Of a stretch of 64,000 nt of DNA, positions 1 through 11,460 are shown piece by piece. The DNA is taken from positions 66,245,656 through 66,309,655 of the forward strand of contig CM055100.1 of the NCBI GenBank assembly GCA_029204225.1, in the 5' to 3' direction. Origin of the DNA: Diphasiastrum complanatum. Its lineage: Eukaryota; Streptophyta; Lycopodiopsida; Lycopodiales; Lycopodiaceae. The notes under the pieces are model-generated. The model was not told the DNA's origin, did no database searches, and worked only from the letters and a program-made list of their open reading frames with translations. Every line of letters starts with the position of its first letter. The first letter of the stretch is position 1. Both the position numbers and the translations under genes were made by a program.

Positions 1-184
1 CACATTCCTATGAAGTACCATCACATTTGAGATTTGATCTTGAAAGGAGAGCTCCAGGTCCAATTCATAAAATCAGAAAGTATGATTGCAGATCTCCTCA
101 CGAAACCACTCGACAAGCCACTCTTTACCAAGCAAAGAGAGGAAATTGGATTAAATGAACAAAGTTGCAAGGTTCAAGAGGGAG
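1..184 (+). pseudogene. Ty1/Copia RNase H C-terminal fragment
   Basis: The window opens inside the last part of a Copia polyprotein. The visible frame has the end-of-RNase-H signature: HIPMKYHHI, an in-frame TGA (28-30), then DLILKGELQVQFI and the diagnostic IADLLTKPL near 88-114. In Copia elements this stretch ends the polyprotein just before the 3' LTR, which fits the LTR-like start at 185. The stop stands where family members carry Arg, consistent with CGA to TGA decay. Everything 5' of this lies outside the window. It is a dead fragment. Confidence 0.8.
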
Positions 185-627
185 TGTCAGAAATGGTGAA
201 CTCCTGCAACTTTGTGGTAGCACGAGCAAGACACGAAGGTCGAACGAGAACAATTCACGACAGTCAACGTGTCTTTGACTCGAAGCACGACTTGCGAATC
301 GTAAACGCACCTCCAGGACAACAAACCGCAAAGGGGCACAGAACGAAGACTACGAAAAGAAACAAAAAGATCAAAACAAACGAAGAGAAATCTTTCGTGC
401 TGCCAACTGGCAGCTCAACGGGCTTCATGCCCAGCTGAAACGAATAGCAATGACGGAGAATAACTAACTAGTTGATTAGCATTAACTAGTCTTGTGATTC
501 TATGTTTAGCTATCTTGTAAACTCCACACAGTGGAGGTAAAAACGAACCTCTCTGGATCATAACTGTAAGAAGAGAGATAGTGAATATAGAGATCTATAA
601 GAAACAGAGAGAGACGTAGCAAATAGG
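185..627 (+). repeat. Probable Copia 3' LTR (partial)
   Basis: The sequence starts TGTCAG directly after a purine-rich run (AAGGTTCAAGAGGGAG), the usual arrangement of polypurine tract and 3' LTR. It carries no convincing gene. Its right end is set only by the start of a minus-strand Gypsy fragment at about 628, so the true LTR end may be missing. The partner LTR lies outside the window. Confidence 0.5.
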
Positions 628-1745
628 GTATCCCATCTTGACTTTGCTCAGTAGGAGAAACGGGTCTGCCAGGAACTTCATTGGTTTAAAGTGCATGATG
701 AGAGCCGCCTTAACCGCTTCTCAAGTAGATTTTTATTCCTCTGACAGGTTGTAGAACCAATCCTGAGCTACTGCTAATAATGACATGGGGAACAACATCA
801 ACTTTTTTGTAGGTGTCTGTTCGCCGTAGATCTCACAAGCTAATTGCTCGTAGATCTGGAGGAAGCGGATGGGATCTGATGACCCGTCGCATTTTAGTAT
901 TTCCATCCGTGGTGCTCTCCGGACTGCTTGCAAGGGAGCGATAGGTATGGGTTGGCCCATTGGTTCCATTGGCGCTGGTTCCAGTTTTGCCTCTTGTTGC
1001 GCAACTACTAATCTGAGAAGGTGTGGTGCTTGATTTACAATCCTTCTTGCTACTGATCATCCAGATCTCAGATTCATTTGATGGTAGGTTGGATCTTGCT
1101 TTAAATATCTGATCAATTTAATTGGCCATAAGTGAAATTTAGGCCTTTTACGATGGTTTTTCCTTGATAACTTCTTACTCCTTGCACTGATTGACTTGAG
1201 ATTTTGACAATAGCTGGATCTGGTGTAGATACTGATCTAGTTTGTGAGGGTTCTCTTGTGCAAGGGTTGGCTGTGTGAGGGTTCTTTATCTATTTTTGTA
1301 GATAAAAAACTTCATATCTCTCATATCCTTGGGAAGTAACTCTTCGCAAGGATCACAGTAGCTGAATCTGAGTCATATCCTACTATGGAATTCTCAACGA
1401 GAGTTATCTCGCACTAAGTGAAAATTTTACTGTATGTGAGAGTTCAGAACCAGTAATTTTGGCTTGATCTTCACCAAATCTCTAAACTAACTCTCGCAAG
1501 CTTCATCACTAATGGAAATTGACATTCTGAATCAATTGAGAGGGTCTGTGAGAGTTCTTATTGGAAGGATTTCTAGATCTTCACTTTTTAGCAATTTTTT
1601 AGCACTTAAACCCAATTTTTTGCTCACTGAAATTGAAAATTTTGGTGTCTGCGAGGGTTCTCTAGTACTTTTCCATCTTTTTTTCACTAGGAACTCTCAC
1701 ACAGGCACTTAAACATCAAACTAGGCTACTATATGAAGGTTCAAA
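628..1745 (-). mobile_element. Ty3/Gypsy gag and leader fragment, minus strand
   Basis: The reverse complement matches the Gypsy family at 8.2-16 kb. 628-760 corresponds to the gag stretch at 11,480-11,580. 733-969 encodes a gag piece with PIRFLQIYEQLACEIYG and AVAQDWFYNL, nearly the same as the plus-strand gag at 10,190-10,420. 1,100-1,745 corresponds to the untranslated leader at about 9,330-9,960, including the recurring GTGAGAGTT-type motifs. No LTR or primer site is attached. It is an old, truncated copy lying between two Copia fragments. Confidence 0.8.
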
Positions 1746-2522
1746 TCTGAAGAAATCTCAAAGAAAAAAAACCAAGAGAAAGGGATAAAGTCACACTATT
1801 AGCCAACTGAAACTGATCAGATCTTGTCAAATCTAGGTTGCAGTCACATTATCCATCAAGATCCAACATTCCTGGACTGAATCAAGTGAATGAACCTCAG
1901 ATCAAGCCGATCAGTTCCCTCCACATCAACCACTATCCATCCATCATTCTTCTATCTTCATCTCTGCTAGATAAATCCATTTCTGTCTCTATTCTCATCC
2001 ATACTAATCCACCATTTATCGATTCTCTTCTCTTTTTCTTCTTCTCCATCTCCCAAAAAAAAAAGAAAAAAAAAAGAGAGAGGTTGGAACACTAAAGTCA
2101 TTGAGCAAACCTTGAAGTAATTCACCAACTAGCTACTTGCGACATTCTACCCCTATGCTACATCGACGACACAACATTTAGGCATTTTCTTGAATGTTAG
2201 CTTCTTAGTCAAGGCCCAAAACAGACAGAAAGAGACTGGTATCAATGTAATATTAATGTCCTGCCTGTCAGAGGACAACTCAGATCTGTCTCTCTTGAAC
2301 CGTGTCACATGCAATCAATCCATCATGTAACCAAAACGTTTAACCAAATGATCAGCATGTAGTCCAGGTGAACAACCATGAAATCTAATTCTACTTTGTT
2401 GCAAAATGAACTGAAATAAAATCCTAAGCACTACCATACTTGCATAAATCGACAAAACAAGAACAAGAACTAATACCCATTGGAAGGCTCTTATTCGAGT
2501 CATGAGATATATTTGAGCTACC
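1746..2522. other. No gene seen; A-rich intergenic DNA
   Basis: Nothing supported beyond a pyrimidine-rich stretch and an A-run with scattered G near 2,050-2,085. The short open stretches have no family resemblance and unbalanced composition. Confidence 0.6.
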
Positions 2523-2820
2523 ATGGACCACTGCATCTGCTATGGAGATGTCAACAATGACAATCTTCATCAGCTCAGTGGTTATTCTGATGCAAGCTGG
2601 GGAGGAGATGCAGACAATCGTAAGTCCACATCTGGATTTACATTCTTCTTCAATGGCGGTCCTATTTTGTGGAACAGTCGTAAGCAAACCTCTATCGCAC
2701 TTTCTTCTACTAAAGTAGAATACATTGATACTTCTCAATCTATTAAGAAAGCGTTTTGGTTGAGAAATTTACTGTCAGACATCAATTTGTATCAGTACAA
2801 CCCTACAATTTTATTGTTAT
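2523..2820 (+). pseudogene. Ty1/Copia RNase H N-terminal fragment
   Basis: About 95 codons of Copia RNase H: LSGYSDASWGGDADNRKS with the first catalytic Asp, the STSGFTFFFNGGPILW segment, and SSTKVEYIDTSQ, where family members have SSTEAEYIA (so the catalytic Glu reads Val/Glu out of register). It ends after FWLRNLLSDI and runs into a T-rich stretch and the CT array. It is not continuous with the fragment at 1-184: this is the front of RNase H, that one is the back. Confidence 0.85.
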
Positions 2821-2837
2821 TTTTATTTTTATTTTTT

Positions 2838-3456
<619 letters not shown>

Positions 3457-3471
<15 letters not shown>

Positions 3472-3512
3472 ACTGTTAGAACTGTGAGAACAGTTGAGAG
3501 AGAGGAACCATC
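3457..3512. repeat. CT-to-GA inverted repeat at array end
   Basis: The CT array ends with CTCTCTCTCACTGTT, a short AGAACTGTGAG-type loop, then AACAGTTGAGAGAGAGG. The arms are complementary apart from one extra base, so the array ends in a hairpin where the repeat switches strand. Confidence 0.7.
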
Positions 3513-3656
3513 CATTAAAAAAAAATAAGAAAGAAAGAAAATAAGAACAATACATACTACACGCTCTGGCAACAAAGATCTGACGTTAGAAGCATCCTTC
3601 CAGTTTCAATATTAAGAGATTTCAGACATTTTCAGATAATCTAGAAAGTAGCACTT

Positions 3657-3782
3657 GCTTGTGGGGCGCTGGCCAGGGCAAAAAATTTTTGCCTTGGCAG
3701 CCCACCTCCATGGCACGCTGGCATGCTATGGAGGTGGGCTGCCAGGGCAAATGTTTTTGGCCCTGGCCTGCGCCCCACAGGC
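3657..3782. repeat. 126-bp near-perfect palindrome
   Basis: Two 63-base arms, 3,657-3,719 and 3,720-3,782, pair around the centre at 3,719/3,720 without gaps and with only a few mismatches or G-U pairs. The arms are GC-rich in AT-rich surroundings. Each arm contains a smaller self-complementary part (CCAGGGCAAAAAATTTTTGC and its counterpart), so branched folding is possible. It could be a foldback/MITE-like element or a hairpin RNA precursor. It lies about 200 bp before the next gene's first recognised coding exon. Confidence 0.9.
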
Positions 3783-3986
3783 AGATCATATTCACTCATA
3801 ACAAGGCCTTGAGAGAGTAAAAAAGTATCAGTTTCAACTTTCAGAGACAATACCTTGACAACCTCTATAGTCCAAACTCTGTTTTTGAATGAGCTCTATA
3901 TTCCAAGATGCTATATATAAATAAAGTTCCAATGTTGTAAATTTTGTAGAATGGTTAAATGTATTTGTTTTCAATTTTTTTTGCAG

Positions 3987-5676
3987 AATGGTTTTGACAA
4001 GGTCCATGTACAGGAGAGTTGAGACTGAGTCACAACGCTTTTCAAGTGGTTTAGAAGATATTGAAATGTATACTGATAGAGAAAACATCCCAGTTGAGGG
4101 CCTGAAAGATATCGTGATGGACGAGACACAAGAGGAAGATGAGCTATCTACTCAGTTCCCTGTTTTGCAGGCAAACTTGCATGAGGATGTAAGCTTGGAC
4201 GACCCTAAAGATGATGGGAAAAAGAAAAAAAGTAAGTCTCAAGACAATGAGATTTCTGCCATTCCACAGAACTTTCATGTAAAGATCCTTTAGGCCACCA
4301 TGAAGCATTTGAGGATGGTAAGAAATAATCCTCCTCCAGCTATTCCTCTGTGTAGAGTTTACATCCATGAGAGTGTTTGTCAGGTTGGACCATTAAAAAA
4401 AGTTCTTAAGACTACTTTCAGAATGGACGATTACCTTGAAGAAAAGGGAGCCTTTGTGTTGTCTTTGCATGGAGTAGGTGGCGTATCTATGAAAGTTAAT
4501 GATGAGATCAAAGCCACATGGGACTCAAAATGGACTGAAGTGAATGACTCCAACAATGAAGATTGGGCTGAACTCTCTGAAAAGATGTTCTTGTGCTGGG
4601 ACGAGAATCATAGAACAAAGGCATGGATTGAAGAGATTGCCGAGTCATTTCGTTATGACAGAGAGAAGCATATTTCAGTGAAGGCCACATTTATACAAGT
4701 TTCACCTTCTGATTCCATGCCATTGTTGACAGCGTTAAATAGAATCAACAAGTAAGCAATGCTATGTAGTTCACTTTTTCGGCTAGCTACGTATGTTCCT
4801 TGTTTTTTATTCAATCTGTGTTAAGGCTGAATTTATTAATGTTTGATATTGCCTCGCCATGAATGCGTGTCTACTTGTAGATTGAATGAAGAAGCAGTGG
4901 TGAAGACGGAGTTGAAAGATGTGTTGTTCTCAGTGAGAAAATTGGGAGAGAGTGATGCATCATATTTTGAAAGTAAGTTCACAACAGAAGAGTTGGCTCA
5001 AGTTCAGATTGTTAGAGATCTGGAGAAGAGAAAGGGGATTTTTCCATGGTACCCACTTACACGCTTTATGTTGGCAAAGATTGTGTATAATGTAAGTGCT
5101 TCTCTGGTCTCTGAAAAAGATTCCATCACTTTCATTGTTTGTTTGAAAATTTCAAGATGCATAATGTATTGCTTTTTATGTATCCAGAATGAGATTCAAC
5201 GGGAGGTTGATGAGCTACTGAGTAAGACGACAGACACATCAACTCAACCAAAACATCAGGCCGATGTTGAATTGTGTATAAAAAAAAAATATGGCAATCG
5301 AATGAGTAAATTATTGGGTGTCATGGATCCCAAGAATGGAGATCAGTGGTTTAGAATGATAACCACAAAAGCTTTGGAAGAAAAGGGATTCTCATTGGGT
5401 TTGGAGAAATTGAATGCTTTGCGTTTGGCAGATGTTTCTAATGAGACCAGGTGTCAATGGCTCAAAAATTGCTTGGGAGGAGCTGTGGCTCGAGACCAGT
5501 ACAATATTCCTGTTGGTGACAAGATGTTTCGCATTTGGGTTGCCAGAGAAGTATTCTACGAGGCACTCAGATTGGAGGCTTTGAGGATTCTTGAGCTATG
5601 TCAGGATGTTGGAGGTGACCCTTTGCCAATGAGGTTTTTTAATATCAGACAAGAGGTTTTGAAGATTATTGCATAA
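3987..5676 (+). CDS. Unrecognised four-exon gene, 451 codons
   Basis: I do not recognise this protein. The exons join in frame: 3,987-4,231 (ATG at 3,988; preceded by a T-rich tract and GCAG, so a 5' UTR intron is likely), 4,340-4,751, 4,881-5,091 and 5,188-5,676 (TAA). Donors are GTAAGT (4,232), GTAAGC (4,752) and GTAAGT (5,092); acceptors are CTCCAG, TTGTAG and ATCCAG. The phases agree at every junction and give 451 residues. The N-terminal 80 residues are acidic (EDIEMYTDRE, DETQEEDELS) and end in a Lys run (DDGKKKKT). The rest is mixed alpha/beta-like with many Trp, Lys and Glu, no signal peptide and no membrane segment. The intron at 5,092-5,187 (96 nt) has no stop and could be retained. 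Function unknown. The clean splicing argues for a real gene rather than debris. Confidence 0.7.
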
Positions 5677-6360
5677 AAATGAAGAAACCTTTCCAGTTAA
5701 AACAAAGCTTCCACTATACATTTGATTTTGAGTAACAATGTTTTTATTCTTAGGACTCTTTTGGTGTTGGGGGGGGGGGAAGGGAATTCCATTATATTTA
5801 ATAACCACACTGACTTTATAGACTGTGCACAAGATCTCCTGGAGTCTGCCTGGAATTTGCTTTACTCTTGAATTCTGCAAACGTCATACACCGTCTGCAT
5901 CTTATAAGAAGTTTCTATAAGGAAAAGGATGAACATATGTTGGTTTCACATCTGCATTAAGCATTGATACATTATGCTAATTGAAATTTAGGCTTAGGCT
6001 TATTACAGATTGACATTGAGATTCGATTGTTTTGAACGAAGTACCAAATAATGAAATTCATGTGAAAAATAGCAAGGATCAGGTGTTTTTAGCATAGATT
6101 GCAATTAGAGACTATAATAGTACCTTGCATATTTTTTAGCTTCCAAAGGATAGTATACAAAATGCTATGCCTGCAAACTCATTAAAAGAAATTTCAAATT
6201 CTAACTGGGAGTAAAATAATCGTTTGAAAATTTTTGAAGCCCTTCGCATTGATAATTATTATTATTTTTTAAGCTTGATTTGACAATGTGTTTTTTGTGC
6301 ATGTTATAGGATCTCTGGAATCTGCTACAAACACTTTCACGAAATATTTTATATCTATCA
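5677..6360. other. Spacer or intron between the two unrecognised gene parts
   Basis: AT-rich, with stops in all frames. It holds a run of 11 G at 5,769-5,779. No gene seen. Confidence 0.6.
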
Positions 6361-7097
6361 GGTTCAGGTTTGGGGATTACCTTTTTGACTCCATATCTTC
6401 TGTGATGGAACCCATCCTGACCACCGAGGCAAAGGAAGAGGCGAAGCTAGCAGCAAAGTGTGTGATGTGGAGGTGACATCGAATGTTTTTACATTTGCAT
6501 GGTAAAATTTGTTTATGTGTTATTTTTACTGTGATCCAACTTGATGTGTTCAATTGGACAAATATTTCTTTCATCTTAAAATGAAGCATGATGTGGAGGA
6601 AATGCCTCAGGTAATGGATATGTGGAATCAAATCTCCATGAAGAAGGAGGTTTCTATGTACTTTGCAAAGGCCAATCTCAACAGAAAAAATGGCCTGAGT
6701 GAGTGGGAAGTGAAGTTCTGTCCTTGGTGGATAGACTTCAAGGAGGGAGAATGTCCTCCCTCGGAAAAAACACAATACCAGTTGCATGAGAAAGGATGTT
6801 TGGTTGTGGATGATGATGATGATGCATCAGCGACAGAGATGGCACTGAGGTCCTTCCTTACTGCCGCTCCCGAGAAGCCTCAGGTTGTAGAGAAGAAGAG
6901 CAAGAAGAAAGTTGATGATGCTATGCAGCCTATAGACGTATTCACAACAACCTTTTAACTTTGCTCCATCTTCGTGTTTTCTTTTTGGTTAATTATTGCT
7001 TGCTTTGAATCTTATTTCATTTATAATTAAAATGAGTTTTTGTTTCTATGTACAGGATACCATGCCTTACACGCCTGCTAAAAGAAGACATGAGTAG
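6361..7097 (+). CDS. Unrecognised exon cluster with acidic/basic tail
   Basis: I do not recognise this. The main open stretch is 6,554-6,937 and includes SMKKEVSMYFAKANLNRK, WEVKFCPWWIDFKEGECPP, a run of five Asp, and a Lys-rich KKSKKKVDD. A donor after 6,937 (GTATTC) and the acceptor TACAG at 7,051-7,055 join in frame to 7,056-7,097, ending PYTPAKRRHE and TAG. A possible upstream exon lies at 6,361-6,472 (FGDYLFDSISSVMEPIL...), but I could not fit its phase. The tail looks like a nuclear-localisation type sequence. It may be the downstream part of the gene at 3,987-5,676 through alternative splicing, a neighbouring gene, or a decayed copy. 7,098-7,310 would then be 3' UTR. Confidence 0.45.
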
Positions 7098-7451
7098 TAT
7101 GAGTACATGAAAGTGGACATGGTAGGTAATAACACCGAGTTAACATCTACTATTGAGGTCATTGTGGGTGATGTAAACATGGTTAAGGACGGATTATCTC
7201 ATGGGGACAATCTACAAGAATATCAGGCCATGAAATGCTTTATGGAAAGAAATAATTCTTCCAGGAGGATTAGGAAAGGTAAGAGCACCACCATGAAAAG
7301 GTGATGAAAAGAGGACGTCCCAACATACATGTAAAGGATACATGCAAATCACAATCATGCATTCAACCTCATTTTGGATATAAGGATGATGTTAATTCTA
7401 TATTTTTATCCATGAATGTGCCTTGGTCCCTAATCCAGCAAGGTTGGGCTT

Positions 7452-7665
<214 letters not shown>

Positions 7666-8180
7666 GTAAAACCCGGCTTAGAGAAAAGTTGGCACAAATT
7701 TGCCTTAGAATTGATTCCCATGGGTTGGATCCAGCCAACCCCTAAAGTGGCTAGACACATTTTAAAAGTAAGAAATTGACTTTTCAAAAAACCCGTCAAA
7801 AATATTTTGTGGTCAAGTTTTGTAAGACCGAGACAAGAGTGCCGGTCCACCTAGAATTGGGTCCCAACTCGTCCTAAATGAGGCTAGAGAAAATTTTGCG
7901 GCCTTAGAAATGGCCGGTAAATACTTTACGGCTTTTCAAAAAAAAAAGACCAGTTGTAAAAAAATAGCCAGTATGACCGTGCTAAAATCTTACCATGTAC
8001 TGAGTCCAGTTTTTACTAATATATGATCACTCAGTGTATTTTTCAGGAAAACCGTGTTGGCGTGGGAGCCCTAATCAAGAATGCCGAAAAAGTCAACCAC
8101 AGAAAGAAAAAAGAATCGAGAAAGAAAAGTTTCGAGTAAAAGCGGGACTGAGAAATATGGATTCAGTGTCAAGGAATCGC
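7666..8180. other. Intergenic; short basic ORF ends at the LTR edge
   Basis: No clear gene. From 8,081 an ATG opens a very basic frame (MPKKSTTERKKNRERK...) that runs without a stop to the first base of the LTR at 8,181. It might be a gene start cut by the insertion, or chance. Confidence 0.3.
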
Positions 8181-8775
8181 TGTTGGGGGTATTTCCAACA
8201 CAACGTGAGCAAAGGGATAAATTTAATAATAAATGTGTTGCGAGGGCATGGCTTCCTGCATGTATAAGGCCATGGCCCAATGAGCACAAGAGCTAATTGT
8301 AAATAGAAATAATAGACTTGGGCCCTTCATAATTAAAATAAACTTGAGGCCCAAAGTCATTTTAAAACTTAGAGTTTAATTTTTAGAGTTGGGTCCACTT
8401 TTGGACTCACATGAATCTTGTGAATTCTAATGTACTTTTTATGGACCCTTGGATCAAATTGGGTCCAAGATGATTGGATAAGATCATTGTGAATATTAGC
8501 CAATAGGATTTTGGGACAAGGGCCTTCCCCATTTATAAAAAGACACCATTTGTACTCTATTTTGATGCTTAATGAGAAGGAGGAAACTCTACCATTTTTG
8601 GAAGAGAAGCATTCTCATTTGCTATACAATGCTTGCTATTGCTCTTGTTGTTTTTCATTTCCTTTCAAGTTCATACTTTTTGGTTTCAATAGTTTTGTTT
8701 CTCCCTTACCAAGTACAATGAGCATTTGAGCTAACCTCTCTCTCTCTCTCTCTCTCCCTCTCTTTCAACCCTACA
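8181..8775 (+). repeat. Gypsy element A, 5' LTR
   Basis: 595 bp starting TGTTGGGGGTATTTCC and ending CCCTACA, immediately before a tRNA-Asp primer site. Most of its length is shared with the LTR copy at 10,455-11,091 and the fragment at 15,874-16,195: GCGAGGGCATGGC, TGGACCCTTGGATCAA, AGCCAATAGGATTTTGGG, CATTTATAAAAAGACACC, AGCATTTGAGCTAACC. The TTATAAAA at about 8,534 is a plausible LTR TATA box. A CT stretch lies near its 3' end. Confidence 0.9.
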
Positions 8776-8776
8776 G

Positions 8777-8794
8777 TGGCGCCGTTGCCGGGGA
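8777..8794 (+). other. Primer-binding site, tRNA-Asp
   Basis: TGGCGCCGTTGCCGGGGA lies one base after the LTR. It is the exact reverse complement of the 3' end of plant tRNA-Asp including CCA. From general knowledge, this primer is used by Athila-type plant Gypsy elements. Confidence 0.92.
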
Positions 8795-10021
8795 TAGGTT
8801 TTCACTAACTAGTATAGTTGCATTTTAGTTATTTCTTGCTTTTTAGAGTAGTTTTATGTGGATTTTGGGGTAGAAAGAGTTAGTTTTATGTATTTTCTTG
8901 TGTTTGGACTGTTCCCAGCTAGCGGAGGAGGTGAGAGAGGGTAGAGGAGGCCTTGAACAGCCTCTGAAGGCTTGACATCCAAACCAAACCTGAGAAAACC
9001 CAAAAAACACACCAATTTGTATTTTGGAGGGAAAAAGAGCCAATTTTTTTATCAGATTTTGTTTTCTCCAAAACTAGTGAGAGTTAACCCTCGCACGACA
9101 GGCAGCAGCCCCAGGGTACTATCCCAGACCTACATAGAAACTTGTGAGAGTTAGTTCTAAGCAGATTGCAAAAATCAGAGAGAAAAACCATAAAAATTCA
9201 AAAAATCCTTGTAAAAAAACCAAAAAAACTCAAATCTTCACAAGAACTCTCACAGAGCTCCCTGAAGTTCCATCTCATCGAGACCAGGACACAGAGAAGC
9301 TTGTGAGAGTTAGTTCATTGAATAAGTGCATGTGCAAGAGTTCCCAGTGAAAAAAAAATGGGAAATTACCAAGGAACCAAACAATGGAATTTTCAGTTCC
9401 AATGGTCAAGAACCCTCGCAGAGAATTTTGACGTTCCATCTCAGTGAGACAGAACACAGAAGAGTCTGCAAGACTTAGTTTGATTTTAGTTAGCAAAAAA
9501 TTGGGTCTAAGTGCTAAAAAATCACTAAAAAGTGAAGATCCAGCAAATCTTTCCAGAGAGAACTTTCGCAAACCACTCCAAACAATCCAGAATGTTGATT
9601 TCCATTAGTGATGAAGCCTGCGAGAGTTAGTACTGATTATTGGTGAAGATCAAGCCAAATTAGTGGTTTTAAACTCTTGCAAACAGTGAAATTTTTACTT
9701 AATGCAAGAGTTAACCCTTGTAGAGATTTTCAGAGTCAGATCTACCTTAAATGAAACTCATGTAATCCTTGTGAGAGTGAGATCCCACTAATCAGAAAGA
9801 TATCAAGATTTTTTGACAGAAAAATAGCTAAAGAACCCTTGCACAACCAAGTCTCACACTAGTAACCCTAGTAGACTAGATCCATGAAAAGATCTACATC
9901 AGATCCAACTACTATCAAAATATCAAGACAATCAGTGTGATGAGTAAAAAGTTATTAAGGAAAAACCACTGTAAGAGGCCTGAATCCTCAATACCGGCCC
10001 ATCATATCCATAAGATCCAGA
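8795..10021 (+). mobile_element. Gypsy element A untranslated leader
   Basis: About 1.2 kb between primer site and gag with no long ORF. It is studded with variants of GTGAGAGTTAGTT and its complement AACTCTCRCA (for example near 9,076, 9,143, 9,245, 9,303, 9,410, 9,618, 9,706, 9,770). Parts recur at 11,226-11,460 (plus) and 1,100-1,745 (minus), showing it is a family-wide leader. Confidence 0.75.
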
Positions 10022-10454
10022 TTGCATCCCATTGTACCAGCAAGATCCGATTACCTTGGACTCTACCATCGGATGAATCTGAAATCTGGACGATCTGTAG
10101 CAAGAAGGACAACAAATCAGACACCAAACTTTCCCAAAATAATAGCTGTGCAACAAGAGGCAAAACTAGAACCAGTGCCAATGGATCCAATGGGTCAACC
10201 CGTACCTATCGCTCCCTTGCAAGCAGTCCAGAGGGCACCTCAGATGGAGATACCAAAATACGATGGATCATCAAATCCCATCTGCTTCCTCCAGATCTAC
10301 GAGCAAGCTTGTGAAATCTACGGCGATCGGACACCTGTAGAGAAGTTGATGATGTTTCCCATGCCACTAGTAGCTGTGGCTCAAGATTGGTTTTTCAACT
10401 TGTTAGAGGAAGTAAAATCCACCTGGGAAGCGGTTAAAGTGGCTCTCATCACAT
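10022..10454 (+). pseudogene. Gypsy element A gag, 5' part
   Basis: A gag matrix/capsid-like frame with VPMDPMGQPVPIAPLQAVQR, KYDGSSNPICFLQIYEQ, AVAQDWFFNLLEE and STWEAVKVALIT. It corresponds to the retrotransposon-gag domain, including the conserved W/F pattern before the zinc knuckles. The frame is cut at 10,455 by another LTR of the same family; the next gag codons reappear at 11,461 after that LTR. The translation start is uncertain, perhaps further upstream in another frame. Confidence 0.8.
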
Positions 10455-11091
10455 TGTTGGGGGTATTCCCAACATATTGTAAATAAATAATATCGGTCAA
10501 TAAAATGTGTTGCGAGGGCATGGCATCATGCGCGTATAAGCCCATGGCCCAATGAGCACGCAAGTTGAGTGTAAATAAAATAATATACTTGGGCCCTTTG
10601 TAATTAAAATAAAACTTGAGGCCCAAAGTTAATTTTAAACTTAGAGTTTATTTTTTTAGAGTTGGGTCCAATTTTGGCCTCACATGAATCTTGTGATTTT
10701 TCTTGTACTTTTTATGGACCCTTGGATCAAGTTGGGTCCAAAACGAATGGTTAGGATCTACGTGAATATTAGCCAATAGGATTTTGGGGCAAGGGCCTTC
10801 CTCATTTATAAAAAGACACCATTTGTACTCTAATTTCATGCTTAATGAGAAGGAGAAAACTCTACCAATTTTTGAAGAGAAGCATCCTCATTTGCTATTC
10901 ACTACTTGCTAATGCTCTTGTTTGTGTTTTCCATTGCTTTCTATTTTCATGCTTACTGGTTGCCATAGTTAATGTTTTTCCATTAGCAAGCATAAAGAGC
11001 ATTTGAGCTAACCGCCACTCTCACTCTCTACCTCTCTCTTTCTCTCTTCCCCTCTCAATCTCTTCTATTCTTCCCTTTCCTTTCTCCAACA
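10455..11091 (+). repeat. Gypsy element B, LTR inside gag of A
   Basis: Starts TGTTGGGGGTATTCCCAACA, homologous along its length to the LTR at 8,181-8,775, and ends near CTTTCTCCAACA. It carries TTTATAAAAAGACACC at about 10,804. No primer site follows. The next 134 bp (11,092-11,225) match nothing in element A, so the junction is rearranged. Confidence 0.85.
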
Positions 11092-11460
11092 ATCATGATG
11101 AAGGTAGTTTAGGGGAGTAGGGTTAGGGGTGTGTAGTGTTAATGGTGGTAGAGTTAGGAAAAAAGTAGGGAACTAACTAAAAGTAGCATCTATTCATAGT
11201 TGGGCACCTATCCAGTGATCTAACCCTTGTATAGCTGCATTTTAGCTATTTCTTGCTTTTTGGAGTAGTTTTAGGTAGATTTTTGGGTATTTAGAGTTAG
11301 TTTTCTGTATTTTTTTTGTGTTTGGACTGTTCACAGCTAGCGAAGGAGGTGTGAGAGGGTATAGGAGGCCCTAAACAGCCTCTAAGGGCTTGAAATCCAA
11401 ACCAACCAGCAAAAAAACCCAAAAAATACACCAATCTGCATTTTGGAGGGAAAAAGAGCC
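11092..11460 (+). mobile_element. Gypsy element B leader remnant
   Basis: 11,226-11,460 repeats the element A leader (GCATTTTAGCTATTTCTTGC, TTTGGACTGTTCACAGCTAGC, and so on) but breaks off at GGGAAAAAGAGCC and jumps straight to gag. About 1 kb of leader and the gag start are deleted. 11,092-11,225 is unexplained. Confidence 0.7.

Noticed and set aside
34-438. A 134-codon frame treated as one gene
   Set aside because: Only its first third is Copia RNase H; the rest reads into probable LTR sequence.
4291-4293. In-frame TAG that seemed to break the unknown gene
   Set aside because: It lies inside an intron: the donor GTAAGT at 4,232 and acceptor CTCCAG ending at 4,339 join the flanking frames in phase, so no nonsense change is needed.
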